Assembly: GCA_934667475.1 (NCBI GenBank)
Contig: CAKUMB010000026.1
Location: 1 to 19,017, forward strand
Source: an uncultured Muribaculaceae bacterium
GTDB taxonomy: Bacteria; Bacteroidota; Bacteroidia; Bacteroidales; Muribaculaceae
Length of the DNA stretch: 19,017 bases
Direction: 5' to 3'
The translations under genes were made by a program, and so were the position numbers. The notes under the pieces are model-generated. The model ran no database searches. It was given only the letters and a program-made list of their open reading frames with translations, and was not told where the DNA came from. Positions 7,403 through 14,766 of the stretch are shown here, piece after piece (positions within the stretch are counted from its first letter, which is position 1; each line of letters starts with the position of its first letter).

Positions 7403-7797
7403 GCCACTCCTATCAGTTCGATTTCGAAGATTAGAGTGGAACCGCCGGGAATGCCGGGCACTCCGCGCTTGCCATAGCCCTTCTCGGCCGGGATGTAGAC
7501 TTCCCACTTATCGCCCACATGCATGCGCGTGAGGGCTATCACCCAGCCCTCGATGAGCTCGCGCACGCGCAGTGCGGGCGGAGTGCCGCCGAGGCTGTTG
7601 TCAAACTTACGCCCGTTGATGGTGCGCCCGGTGTAGTGGACCACCACCACGCTGCCCAGGTTGGGCTGCGGCCCGGCCGGGTTGCCGCTGGCCATGACTC
7701 GCGCCAGCACTCCTCCGCCCAGGGGCGTCACTCCTGGCTCGGTGGCTTTCTGCTCGAGCCACTGCCGGTTTTTTTCGATGTATTCCTGCTTTGCCAT
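7399..7797 (-). CDS. FKBP-type peptidyl-prolyl cis-trans isomerase
   Basis: The 132-residue protein has a short charged N-terminal helix (about 3-19) followed by one FKBP domain (about 25-130). Recognisable elements are VHYTGRTINGRKFDNS at 53-68, the conserved ELIEGW at 80-85, VGDKWEVYIPAEKGYGKRG around 94-112 and the closing LIFEIELIGV strand. FKBPs catalyse proline isomerisation during folding. There is no signal peptide, so this copy should be cytoplasmic. The frame extends back to 7827, but the ATG at 7797 gives the usual MAKQEY-type start, and the ten upstream residues look like leader DNA. It lies 42 bases downstream of the universal stress protein gene with no terminator between, so the two are probably one transcript. 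Confidence 0.9.
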   Translation of the reverse strand: MAKQEYIEKNRQWLEQKATEPGVTPLGGGVLARVMASGNPAGPQPNLGSVVVVHYTGRTINGRKFDNSLGGTPPALRVRELIEGWVIALTRMHVGDKWEVYIPAEKGYGKRGVPGIPGGSTLIFEIELIGVA

Positions 7798-7839
7798 AAA
7801 AAACTTTTCTTCTTTATTAATAATCAATGCCGCACCGCA

Positions 7840-8952
7840 TCACACAGGCACCACCAGCATGGGCACGTCGCTCTGAAACAGCACGCGGTGGGCTATGCTG
7901 GGATTGAACAGACGCGAGAATATGCTCTTCTTTTTGTTGGGCACCACTATGAGGTCGATGTGGTTCTGCTCCACATATTGCTGAAACTGGTCGAGAAACC
8001 GCGCCTGGCTCAGGCGCTTGGTCTTAAACGTGCTGCCGCTGTAGTGCTCTTTGCAGTAGGCGGTGAGCTGCCGCAGCGACTTGTCGACGTAGGCTGCGTC
8101 CTTTTTGTCGACCACCGGGATGATGGTGACATTGAGGCCGTCGCCGCCAAACAGACGCTGGAATATGTCGAACGAGATGACATCTTGCTGGATGAGGTTG
8201 CTGAAAAACGCCACATTGCGTATGGCGGCCACACTGCTGAGGGCTATGTTTTCGGGCACGGTGAATATGGGGAAGCGGCAGGCGTCGAGCACCTCGGCGG
8301 TGACGCTGCCCAGCATGTCGTGCTCCTTTTGGTGTATGCCGCGCGTGCCCATCACTATAAGCGACACATCGTTGGCGCTGGCGCAGCTGAGGATGCTCTC
8401 CTCGGGAATGCCCTCGCACACCTCCGACCCCACGCCCACCTGCGGCAGCTCGCCCGAGGCCATGCGCTGGCGCACGGTGGCCACAAAGCGGGCCATGCGC
8501 TGGCGCGCCAGCAGCTTCATTTGGCGCTCATCGCTGCCGTCGCCGCCCGCCAGGGGCAGCAGAAAGCGGTGGCTCTCGTTCATGTAGGCGTGCAGCAGAA
8601 TCACCGACCCGCCCACCTTGCGGGCATACTCGCAGCCCACCTTGCAGGCTTTGGCCGAATAGTCGCTGAAGTCAACGGGAATGAGCACGCTGCCGGCATG
8701 GCGGGCGGTGTGCTGGGCGTGGGTGTCCTCGGCCACGGTGAGTGCCAGCGGCAGGTCGCGCTCGTGAATGCGCACCCTCACGCCCGAGGCCACCGAAGCC
8801 TCTTGCAGGTCAACATTGTGCAACACGGCCTCCACGCCTGCTGCTTGCAGCTGCCGCTTGAGTTCCACAGCGCGGTCGTAGGTGTGTATGGCCAGCGTAA
8901 TCAGCCTGTCGGCGCCGCCGCTGCCATTGTTTTTGTCGTTATTGTCAGTCAT
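7840..8952 (-). CDS. Tandem universal stress protein with N-terminal DUF2007-like domain
   Basis: The 370-residue protein has three parts. Residues about 16-78 look like a DUF2007-type putative signal-transducing domain (a helix, an AGVEA strand turn, then GVRVRIHERDLPLAL). Residues about 88-232 form a full UspA domain whose nucleotide site is intact: G202-x2-G205-x9-G215-S216 matches the G2xG9xG(S/T) motif of ATP-binding Usps. Residues about 244-370 form a second Usp domain in which that glycine motif is missing (NKKKSIFSRLF replaces it), so it probably does not bind ATP. Such proteins are cytoplasmic stress or signalling factors with poorly defined partners. It appears to lead a two-gene unit with the FKBP isomerase. 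Confidence 0.87.
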   Translation of the reverse strand: MTDNNDKNNGSGGADRLITLAIHTYDRAVELKRQLQAAGVEAVLHNVDLQEASVASGVRVRIHERDLPLALTVAEDTHAQHTARHAGSVLIPVDFSDYSAKACKVGCEYARKVGGSVILLHAYMNESHRFLLPLAGGDGSDERQMKLLARQRMARFVATVRQRMASGELPQVGVGSEVCEGIPEESILSCASANDVSLIVMGTRGIHQKEHDMLGSVTAEVLDACRFPIFTVPENIALSSVAAIRNVAFFSNLIQQDVISFDIFQRLFGGDGLNVTIIPVVDKKDAAYVDKSLRQLTAYCKEHYSGSTFKTKRLSQARFLDQFQQYVEQNHIDLIVVPNKKKSIFSRLFNPSIAHRVLFQSDVPMLVVPV

Positions 8953-9170
8953 TTTGCTATATTCGTTTTTTTAATTCATCGGCCACATTGCCCGCACGCA
9001 GCCCAGGGGCGCGCCGCAAAAAAATGCGCGGGCATCGTGGAGGCGCCACGGCTTGTTGGCCGGAGTGCGCTGCCTCACGTGACCCGCGCTTGTGCTGTAG
9101 TTACTGTTAATTACTCTGTGAGCAATAAAAATTGCTTTGCTGTTTGCTTCAGTTCTGTGATTATTGTCAA
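8953..9170. other. 218-base intergenic gap without a recognised element
   Basis: The gap lies between two minus-strand genes. Its left half is GC-rich; around 9010-9031 an A-rich loop is closed by imperfect GC pairing. The right half is AT-rich and contains a perfect six-pair inverted repeat at 9121-9136 (AGCAAT, four A's, ATTGCT). No T-run follows on the minus strand, so I cannot call it a terminator for the HTH gene. I found no convincing TTTG/TAnnTTTG promoter for the universal stress gene and no tRNA or coding frame. Confidence 0.4.
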
Positions 9171-9446
9171 TCAGACTTCTTCGGCCTCAGCCTTCTTCTT
9201 GCTCTTTTCGATGATTTCGATTGCCATATCCAAAATTTTGGGGTCGTCGAGAATCACCACACCTCCGTCGGGTCCGGGCTCTATGTGAACGCCCATATGC
9301 GAACCAAAGTCATAGTTTGATCCTCCAAAATAGTTTCTCACTGTTTGAACTGTTACGTTCAACTTGTCGGCAATCACATGGGTTGAACCCTCGGGTAAGC
9401 TGTCTTTGATGCGACGAAGCTCGTTAAATGAAATTGTCCTGGGCAT
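9171..9446 (-). CDS. Small helix-turn-helix DNA-binding protein
   Basis: The 91-residue protein begins MPRTISFNELRRIKDSLP and has a helix-turn-helix at about 21-40 (STHVIADKLNVTVQTVRNYF). A short strand region, IEPGPDGGVVILDD (about 55-68), follows, with a C-terminal helix (about 71-86) and a charged tail. From memory, small proteins with this layout are common and well conserved in Bacteroidales and are annotated only as DNA-binding proteins; their targets are unknown. The frame stays open to 9515, but the ATG at 9446 is chosen because the upstream residues overlap the promoter-like elements at 9486-9516. It is a single-gene unit. Confidence 0.83.
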   Translation of the reverse strand: MPRTISFNELRRIKDSLPEGSTHVIADKLNVTVQTVRNYFGGSNYDFGSHMGVHIEPGPDGGVVILDDPKILDMAIEIIEKSKKKAEAEEV

Positions 9447-9485
9447 GATAATACTTGTTTTTAAAGTTGTGTTATTAATTTGGTA

Positions 9486-9516
9486 TAAATGTAGCCACAA
9501 AGTTTGACATAGCAAA
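9486..9516 (-). promoter_or_regulatory. Bacteroidetes-type promoter of the HTH gene
   Basis: On the minus strand, TTTG (9516-9513) is followed after 19 bases by TACATTTA (9493-9486), which matches TAnnTTTG at seven of eight positions. The leader would be about 35-40 bases before the ATG at 9446. The element explains why the start is placed at 9446 and not further upstream. Confidence 0.5.
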
Positions 9517-9535
9517 ACTTTTTAGCCACTTTTTA
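9517..9535 (-). repeat. Helically phased 8-base direct repeat beside the -33 element
   Basis: ACTTTTTA occurs at 9517-9524 and again at 9528-9535 (plus-strand reading), with starts 11 bases apart, so both copies face the same side of the helix. The pair abuts the -33 TTTG of the HTH gene's putative promoter. It could be an operator for a tandem-binding regulator or an A/T-rich UP-like element. Confidence 0.4.
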
Positions 9536-9544
9536 TTGCAAAAA

Positions 9545-10213
9545 TCAATTAAAAAAAGCTACAATAGCCAGTATCAATAAGTTAGCGACAATGGAAATTG
9601 TAAGCAATTTTGCATCGGCCGGCGTCACAGCTGTGTGGCGGCCTGCAAGCCACTTGCGGCAGGCCTGGCGGTAGGCCCAGGCGGCCACCAAGGCTGCGGC
9701 CACGCCCACCAAGGCACCGCACACCACATCGCCCGGATAGTGCACGCCCTCGTAGACGCGGCTATACGACACCACGGCGGCCCACCCCACCAGCGCCAAG
9801 GCCGTGTGGCGGCGGCCCACCACCATGGCCAGCAGCACGGCCGAGGCAAAGGCGTTGGCCGCATGGCTCGACACGAAGCCATACATGCCGCCGCGGTAGT
9901 CGTGCACGATGTGCACCAGCTGCATGAGGTCGGGGTTGTGGGTGGGACGCAGACGCTGCACCAGGGGTTTGATGAGTGACGACGACACTTGGTCGGCCAG
10001 GGCTATGGCCAGCGCCAGAGCCAGCACCGCCAGCAGCATCTGCCGCCAGCCGCGCCGCCACAGCACCCACAGCAGGGCAGCTATCATGGGCAGCCACGCA
10101 AGCTTGCCCGAAATGAGCCACATCAGGCTGTCGGCATAGGCGCAGTGGGCACCATTGACGGCCAGCAGCGCTGAGGCGTCGATTTGCTGAAGGGAGTTGA
10201 GCAGTCCGGTCAT
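9545..10213 (-). CDS. PAP2-superfamily membrane lipid phosphatase
   Basis: The 222-residue protein has about five to six membrane helices (near 12-33, 40-52, 58-78, 118-134, 138-150, 163-181, 203-221). All three PAP2 motifs are present: K82-x6-R89-P90, the SSH of motif 2 with H117, and S151-R152-x5-H158-x3-D162, with the two catalytic histidines H117 and H158. Family members remove phosphate from lipids such as undecaprenyl pyrophosphate, phosphatidate or lipid A; the substrate here cannot be told. The gene begins only 12 bases after batE stops and reads the same way, so it is probably the last gene of the Bat operon. The active site would face the periplasm. Confidence 0.9.
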   Translation of the reverse strand: MTGLLNSLQQIDASALLAVNGAHCAYADSLMWLISGKLAWLPMIAALLWVLWRRGWRQMLLAVLALALAIALADQVSSSLIKPLVQRLRPTHNPDLMQLVHIVHDYRGGMYGFVSSHAANAFASAVLLAMVVGRRHTALALVGWAAVVSYSRVYEGVHYPGDVVCGALVGVAAALVAAWAYRQACRKWLAGRHTAVTPADAKLLTISIVANLLILAIVAFFN

Positions 10214-10225
10214 GGCAAGAGTGAA

Positions 10226-11005
10226 TCAGATTATGGTTATGCTTTTGGCGCTGACCCACGCGCGGCGCGAGTCGGAAGTCTCCACGTCGTACCACTTTTC
10301 GGTGACCAGACCGTTGCGCGAGCTCACCGAGTCGCGCAGCTGCACCTTGTAGCCCTCCTTGAGCTTGAAGGCCACCTCCTTGCCCTTGGGCTGGCGCGGC
10401 GCTGTGCCGAGCGTGGCCTGCGGCACGGTGACAATGGCGCAGTCGTGTGAAGTGGCGCGGCCATACATGTAGATGGCGCACACATTGGCCACCACGCACA
10501 CTGCCAGTGTCAGGCCAGCGCCAAAGAAGCCCACCTTGCGCAGCGCCACCGACGGCGCTGCCACATAGGCGGCGGCCAGCAGCAGCGTGAGCAGAAACGC
10601 CACCACGGCAATTGTGGCCCAGGCGTTGGTGGAGAGGCGGCCCACGGTGTCGGCCACCACCGAGGCTCCTGTGTCCTCGCTGATTTGCCACTTTTCGCGC
10701 ACAAACTCCAAGTCGGCGCGCGCCTGCGAGTTCGAGGGGTCGAGCATCAGCGCCCGCTCATAGTAGAGTATGGTTTGGCCGCGGTCTTTGAGGCGGTAGT
10801 GGGTGTTGGCAATATTGTAGTAGAGCTTGCCCGACACACCGTCGGTCTTGGCGGCCTGCCCATAGAGCTCGAGCGCCTTGTTGTAGTCCTGCGCCGCATA
10901 GGCTTTGCCCGCCTCGGCGGCTGCATTGCTTCCGGCCCAGGCCATGGCCGAGCTCATAACAATGGCGGCGGCAGCTATTGTAGTCTTGATGATGTCGTTA
11001 ATCAT
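10226..11005 (-). CDS. batE: BatE: exported TPR, two-TM and SH3-like protein
   Basis: The 259-residue protein has a signal peptide or anchor (1-24), TPR units (about 26-101, including YYNIANTHYRLKDRGQTI and ALMLDPSNSQA), membrane helices at about 129-149 and 160-180, and a C-terminal SH3-like segment (about 205-259). This layout is that of BatE in Bacteroides-type Bat operons, where it is thought to scaffold a complex. The start at 11005 overlaps the batD stop in an ATGA (11002-11005), a strong sign of translational coupling. The frame is open further upstream inside batD, but those residues are antisense-like in composition and the signal peptide begins at this ATG. Confidence 0.86.
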   Translation of the reverse strand: MINDIIKTTIAAAAIVMSSAMAWAGSNAAAEAGKAYAAQDYNKALELYGQAAKTDGVSGKLYYNIANTHYRLKDRGQTILYYERALMLDPSNSQARADLEFVREKWQISEDTGASVVADTVGRLSTNAWATIAVVAFLLTLLLAAAYVAAPSVALRKVGFFGAGLTLAVCVVANVCAIYMYGRATSHDCAIVTVPQATLGTAPRQPKGKEVAFKLKEGYKVQLRDSVSSRNGLVTEKWYDVETSDSRRAWVSAKSITII

Positions 11006-12858
11006 GATTGCTGTTGTTTTTTGCGTTTCACACTTTCGAGCGCGTCCATCACGGCAGCGGCCTCGGCGAGCAGCGGCTGCATGTCGCCGCCCGCCAACTC
11101 GGGCGCATATTGCGCAAACTCGCACTTGTCGAGCAGCGCCAGGGTGCGCGCGGTGATGTCGGCAGGCACGCCATAGGCTTCGAGTTCGGCCTGCACATTG
11201 TCCTTGTTTAGTTCCGAGCCGGGAATGCTGAGTTTGTCGCTCAGGTAGCCCCAAGTGGCATTGAGCACCTCGGCATAGAAGGCGTTGGCGTCGGACTGCT
11301 GCATGAAGCGGCGGGCGGCCTTGAGGCGGCGCTGGGCCACTTTGCTGGCGCGGCGTGTGCGCATCAGGGTGGCGTTGCTGTGGTCGCGCAGCATCTTGCG
11401 GTATACCACCAGCAGCACGGCAAATGCCAGCAGCGGCAACACGTAGAGCAGCCAGTAGCCCACGCCGGCCACATAGTGGCTCTGGCTGTGGCTGAGGCCA
11501 AGGTCAGTGGCTGGGAAAATGCCGTGTATGTCGGAATTCTGCAGCTTGTAGTGGCTCGACGGCTTGCCGGCACCCTTGGCCACGCTGAGGCTGTGGCCCG
11601 GCACATGCACGGTGACGTAGGAGCGCGACTGGGTGTTGAAATAGGTGAAGTCGAAGCCAGGCACCTTGAAGTTGCCCACAAACTGCGGTATGAACATATA
11701 GTCGAAGCGCACCGTGCCGCTCACGTTGCCGCCGTTGGGCTGAACCGAGATTTTGCTCTGCGGGTCGTAGGTGTCGAACTGCGAGGGGAACTTGACTTCG
11801 GGACTCTTGATATACTTAAGGTTGCCAGTGCCGCTCACCACCAGGCTGTAGGTGGCGGGGGCGTAGGTCTTGAGGGCCGACGGGGTTACAGCCGAGGTGA
11901 TGGTGAACACGCCCACAGCACCGCTGAAGTTGGCGGGTTTGGGCGACGGCAGCGGCGAGATGTTGACCGAGGCCTGATTGCTCATCACCTGCAACTTCTT
12001 CTCCACGGGCTGCGATATGCTGCCAAACTGGGTGTGGAAGTTGTCGTACTGCACCACCTTCACATCGTAGTTGCCCGAGGTGATGGTGAGCTGGCCCGAC
12101 TGCTGCGGATAGAGGATGCACTTTTTAAGCTCGGCCACCATGTAGTTCTGGCCGTTGACGCGCTCCACCTTGTTGAGCGAGGGCGACAGCGGCAGTTCCT
12201 CGATGAGGAATCCGTTGAACGACGGCTGCTTGGTGCACAGGAACTCCGACACCTGATATTTGGTGTAGAGCTTTATGGTGCACACCACGGCCTCCTGCTC
12301 ATACACATGCTCCTTCGACATGGATATGCGCACAAACAGGTCGCTGCCCTTCACCTCGCGTCCGGCCGACTGCGTCATGGGGTTGCTTAGGGCCGGCATG
12401 CCGGCCATGCCGCCCGACGGGGCTGCCTGCTGCCGGGCTGGCGATGCTGCCTGTCCCTTGCCCACCACCTGAATGGTGATGGGGCTGGTGGTCATGCGGC
12501 GACCGCCGACGGTGATCGAGGCCGAGCCAATGCGGTAGGTGCCGGGCGACTTGGCCGTGTAGGTCATGGTGTATTCCTCCGAGGTGCTGCTGGTGGTGCG
12601 GCCATTGACGGTGACCGACGAGTAGCCGCGCGACACGGCAGGGCCGTAGAGCAGGCGCAGGCCGCTCACCGAGGGCACCTGCACACCGCTGCCGCTGCCG
12701 TTTTCGAGGGCAAACACCACATTGAACACGCTGCCCACCTCCACCTGGCGCGGAGCGTGGGCCGTGAAGCGGGCGGCGCTCACGGCAAAGGCCGTGAGCA
12801 GAGTCGCGGCCAGTGCCATTGCAAATGATTTGTATCTGCTTGTAGTCATCATATCCAT
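11002..12858 (-). CDS. batD: BatD: large exported membrane-anchored protein
   Basis: The 618-residue protein has a signal peptide (1 to about 29), a long extracytoplasmic region of beta-sandwich-like modules (about 30-460), one transmembrane helix (about 463-486) and a basic, helical cytoplasmic tail (about 487-618). A low-complexity Ala/Pro/Gly/Met stretch (about 134-166) joins the first and second modules. Length and layout match BatD of the aerotolerance operon. Three in-frame ATG codons lie close together (12858, 12852, 12849); I take the first, and the choice changes only two or three residues. It starts 37 bases after batC stops and shares four bases with batE. Confidence 0.88.
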   Translation of the reverse strand: MDMMTTSRYKSFAMALAATLLTAFAVSAARFTAHAPRQVEVGSVFNVVFALENGSGSGVQVPSVSGLRLLYGPAVSRGYSSVTVNGRTTSSTSEEYTMTYTAKSPGTYRIGSASITVGGRRMTTSPITIQVVGKGQAASPARQQAAPSGGMAGMPALSNPMTQSAGREVKGSDLFVRISMSKEHVYEQEAVVCTIKLYTKYQVSEFLCTKQPSFNGFLIEELPLSPSLNKVERVNGQNYMVAELKKCILYPQQSGQLTITSGNYDVKVVQYDNFHTQFGSISQPVEKKLQVMSNQASVNISPLPSPKPANFSGAVGVFTITSAVTPSALKTYAPATYSLVVSGTGNLKYIKSPEVKFPSQFDTYDPQSKISVQPNGGNVSGTVRFDYMFIPQFVGNFKVPGFDFTYFNTQSRSYVTVHVPGHSLSVAKGAGKPSSHYKLQNSDIHGIFPATDLGLSHSQSHYVAGVGYWLLYVLPLLAFAVLLVVYRKMLRDHSNATLMRTRRASKVAQRRLKAARRFMQQSDANAFYAEVLNATWGYLSDKLSIPGSELNKDNVQAELEAYGVPADITARTLALLDKCEFAQYAPELAGGDMQPLLAEAAAVMDALESVKRKKQQQS

Positions 12859-12895
12859 ATTTACTATAATGTGTGTGCCACAGAGGCCGCGCGCA

Positions 12896-13660
12896 TCACC
12901 ACTTGTTGCGCGTGCGCATGCGCTCGGCCTGCTGCATGCGCTGCTTGGCGGCATTCATCTTCTGCTGCGTGGCGCGCTCCTCGTCTTGCATGGTCTTCAA
13001 AATCTGGTCGACATTTTGCTGACTCATGTCGGACTGCTGCGGCTGTGGCTGCTGCTTTTGGTTCTGCGGCTTGGGCTTGTTTTTGTCCTTATTCTTGTCC
13101 TTATTCTGGTTTTGCTTGTTTTGATTCTTGTTCTGGTTATTGTTCTTCATCTTCAACTGAGCCATGCGCAGGTTGTAGCGGGCCTCGTTGTCGGCCGGAT
13201 TCAGGCGCAGCGCCCACTTATAGAGCTCGGCAGCGTTTTTGTAGTCTTGCGCGCCATAGGCAATATTGCCCAAGTTGTAGTAGGCGCGCGACTGCAGCGG
13301 CTTGTCGTTGCCAGTCATCTTCACCACATTTTGCAGCAGCTGTGCGGCCTGCGATGCCGGATTGTCCTTGCCACCCTGCTGCGAGGCGCCGCTTTGGCGA
13401 ATGAGCGACAGAGCCAGATTGTATTGCGCAATCACCGAGCGCTGGTTGGCTTGCAGGGCCTTGCGGTATTCCACCTCGGCCTCGGCATAGCGCTTGGCAT
13501 TGTAGAGTTTGTTGCCACTGCGAATGTGGTTGCGCTCCTTCTTGACCGTGGCTGCGGCCGAGGCCGACTGCTGCTGCGATGCCGCTGCGGCAGTCTGGCA
13601 TGGGGCGGCGGCCAGCGCCGCAGCCGCCATCACGGCCATTATGCTATTTTTTAGATTCAT
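12896..13660 (-). CDS. batC: BatC: exported TPR protein with Lys/Asn/Gln-rich linker
   Basis: The 254-residue protein has a signal peptide (1 to about 27), TPR repeats (about 43-80 and 103-162; note the classic YYNLGNIAYGAQDY at 127-140) and a striking Lys/Asn/Gln/Pro-only linker (about 171-209). A C-terminal helical segment rich in Gln, Met and Glu (about 210-250) follows. TPRs suggest protein-protein contacts on the periplasmic side. The start at 13660 lies inside the last codons of batB (17-base overlap, 13644-13660), implying coupled translation. The frame continues upstream to 13735 within batB, but those residues are not part of a signal peptide. A 12-base tandem repeat at 13085-13108 encodes KDKN twice. 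Confidence 0.86.
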   Translation of the reverse strand: MNLKNSIMAVMAAAALAAAPCQTAAAASQQQSASAAATVKKERNHIRSGNKLYNAKRYAEAEVEYRKALQANQRSVIAQYNLALSLIRQSGASQQGGKDNPASQAAQLLQNVVKMTGNDKPLQSRAYYNLGNIAYGAQDYKNAAELYKWALRLNPADNEARYNLRMAQLKMKNNNQNKNQNKQNQNKDKNKDKNKPKPQNQKQQPQPQQSDMSQQNVDQILKTMQDEERATQQKMNAAKQRMQQAERMRTRNKW

Positions 13661-14708
13661 TGCTTGACTTCCTTTCGGTGGTTTTAGAGAAGAAATTATA
13701 CTTTTTGAGCAGCTGGTTTTTGCGGTCGAGCACAAATGTGCCAGCCACTATCAGCACCAGGGCTATCCATGCGAATATTGGGAACAGCTCGTCGTGCTTG
13801 CTGTAGCTCACCTGCGCCAGCCCCGTCTTCGACAGTTTGGAGAGCGCTTCGGTGAGCTGCTCCACGGCATCGGCGTCGTTGCCGTTAAGACAAATGCCCT
13901 TGCCGGCGTCGGCCACCTTCTGCGCCATGTCCTCGTTGAGGGCGGTGCTTATCACCTGACCGGCATCGTCGCGCATATATCCGCCGTCGGCGTCGGGAAT
14001 GGGGGCGCCCTTGGTCGAGCCCACACCCATCACGCTGACCTGAATGCCAGCCTTGCGTGCCTCGGCTGCGGCCTCAACGGCGTCGTCCTCGTGGTTCTCG
14101 CCATCGGTGATTACTATGATGGCCTTCTGTGCCTTGGAGTTGTGTGAAAACGACTTCATGGCCATGCCTATGGCCGCGCCTATAGCGGTGCCCTGCGTGG
14201 GCGCCATGTTGGTGTTGATGTCGTTGAGGAAAAGTTTGGCCGACTGGGCATCGGCAGTGAGCGGCATCTGCATGTAGGCATTGCCGGCAAACACGATGAG
14301 GCCCACCTTGTCGTTGTTGAAGCGGTCGATGAGTTTCTCAAGAATCAGCTTGGCCTGCTGCAGGCGGCTCACGCCTTGTGGGTCGTCGGTGCTTGAGGCC
14401 TTCATCGAGTTCGACACATCGACGGCAATCATCACCTCGATACCGTTGAGGCTGCTGTTGGTCTTCACGGCGCCGGCGCGCGGACGCGCCAGCACTATCA
14501 CCACCATGGCCAGCGCCAGCATTTCGATGCCGAGCTTCACCCACGGCTTGTAGGCCGACACATCGGGCATCAGCTTCTGCACCTCGGCCGGGCGGCCAAA
14601 GCGCGCCAGGCTGCGGCGGCGCATGAGCCTCGACAGCAGCATCAGCCCCACAAACAGCGGGATGAGCAGCAGCAGATATAAATATTGCGGATTTGCAAAA
14701 CTGAACAT
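13644..14708 (-). CDS. batB: BatB: membrane vWA-domain protein
   Basis: The 354-residue protein has membrane helices at about 7-25, 58-75 and 309-326, with a von Willebrand factor A domain between the last two (about 88-285). The metal-ion-dependent adhesion site is intact: D97-V-S99-N-S101, the TQGTAIG threonine region (171-177) and TDGE at 201-204. Such vWA domains bind ligands through a coordinated Mg or Mn ion and pair with MoxR ATPases. It follows batA by 58 bases and overlaps batC by 17. The ATG at 14708 begins the first hydrophobic helix. Confidence 0.92.
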   Translation of the reverse strand: MFSFANPQYLYLLLLIPLFVGLMLLSRLMRRRSLARFGRPAEVQKLMPDVSAYKPWVKLGIEMLALAMVVIVLARPRAGAVKTNSSLNGIEVMIAVDVSNSMKASSTDDPQGVSRLQQAKLILEKLIDRFNNDKVGLIVFAGNAYMQMPLTADAQSAKLFLNDINTNMAPTQGTAIGAAIGMAMKSFSHNSKAQKAIIVITDGENHEDDAVEAAAEARKAGIQVSVMGVGSTKGAPIPDADGGYMRDDAGQVISTALNEDMAQKVADAGKGICLNGNDADAVEQLTEALSKLSKTGLAQVSYSKHDELFPIFAWIALVLIVAGTFVLDRKNQLLKKYNFFSKTTERKSSNESKK

Positions 14709-14766
14709 ATTCTAACTTCTATGTGTGTGTAAGAGAGTACATATAATATTAATGAGGCACCCTGCC

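Noticed and set aside
9121..9136. Perfect six-pair inverted repeat as terminator of the HTH gene
   Set aside because: The stem is short and AT-rich and no T-run follows in the minus direction, so it is noted only within the gap description.
7519..9288. Long plus-strand open frame across the FKBP and universal stress genes
   Set aside because: It is antisense to two confidently identified genes, has His/Ala/Gly-rich composition, and has no signal or domain.
11380..12390. Plus-strand frame opposite batD
   Set aside because: It has His/Ala/Val-rich antisense composition and lies entirely inside batD.
13598..13660. BatC as a lipoprotein because of C21
   Set aside because: The residues before the cysteine (AAAP) do not fit a lipobox, so a normal signal peptidase I site is more likely.
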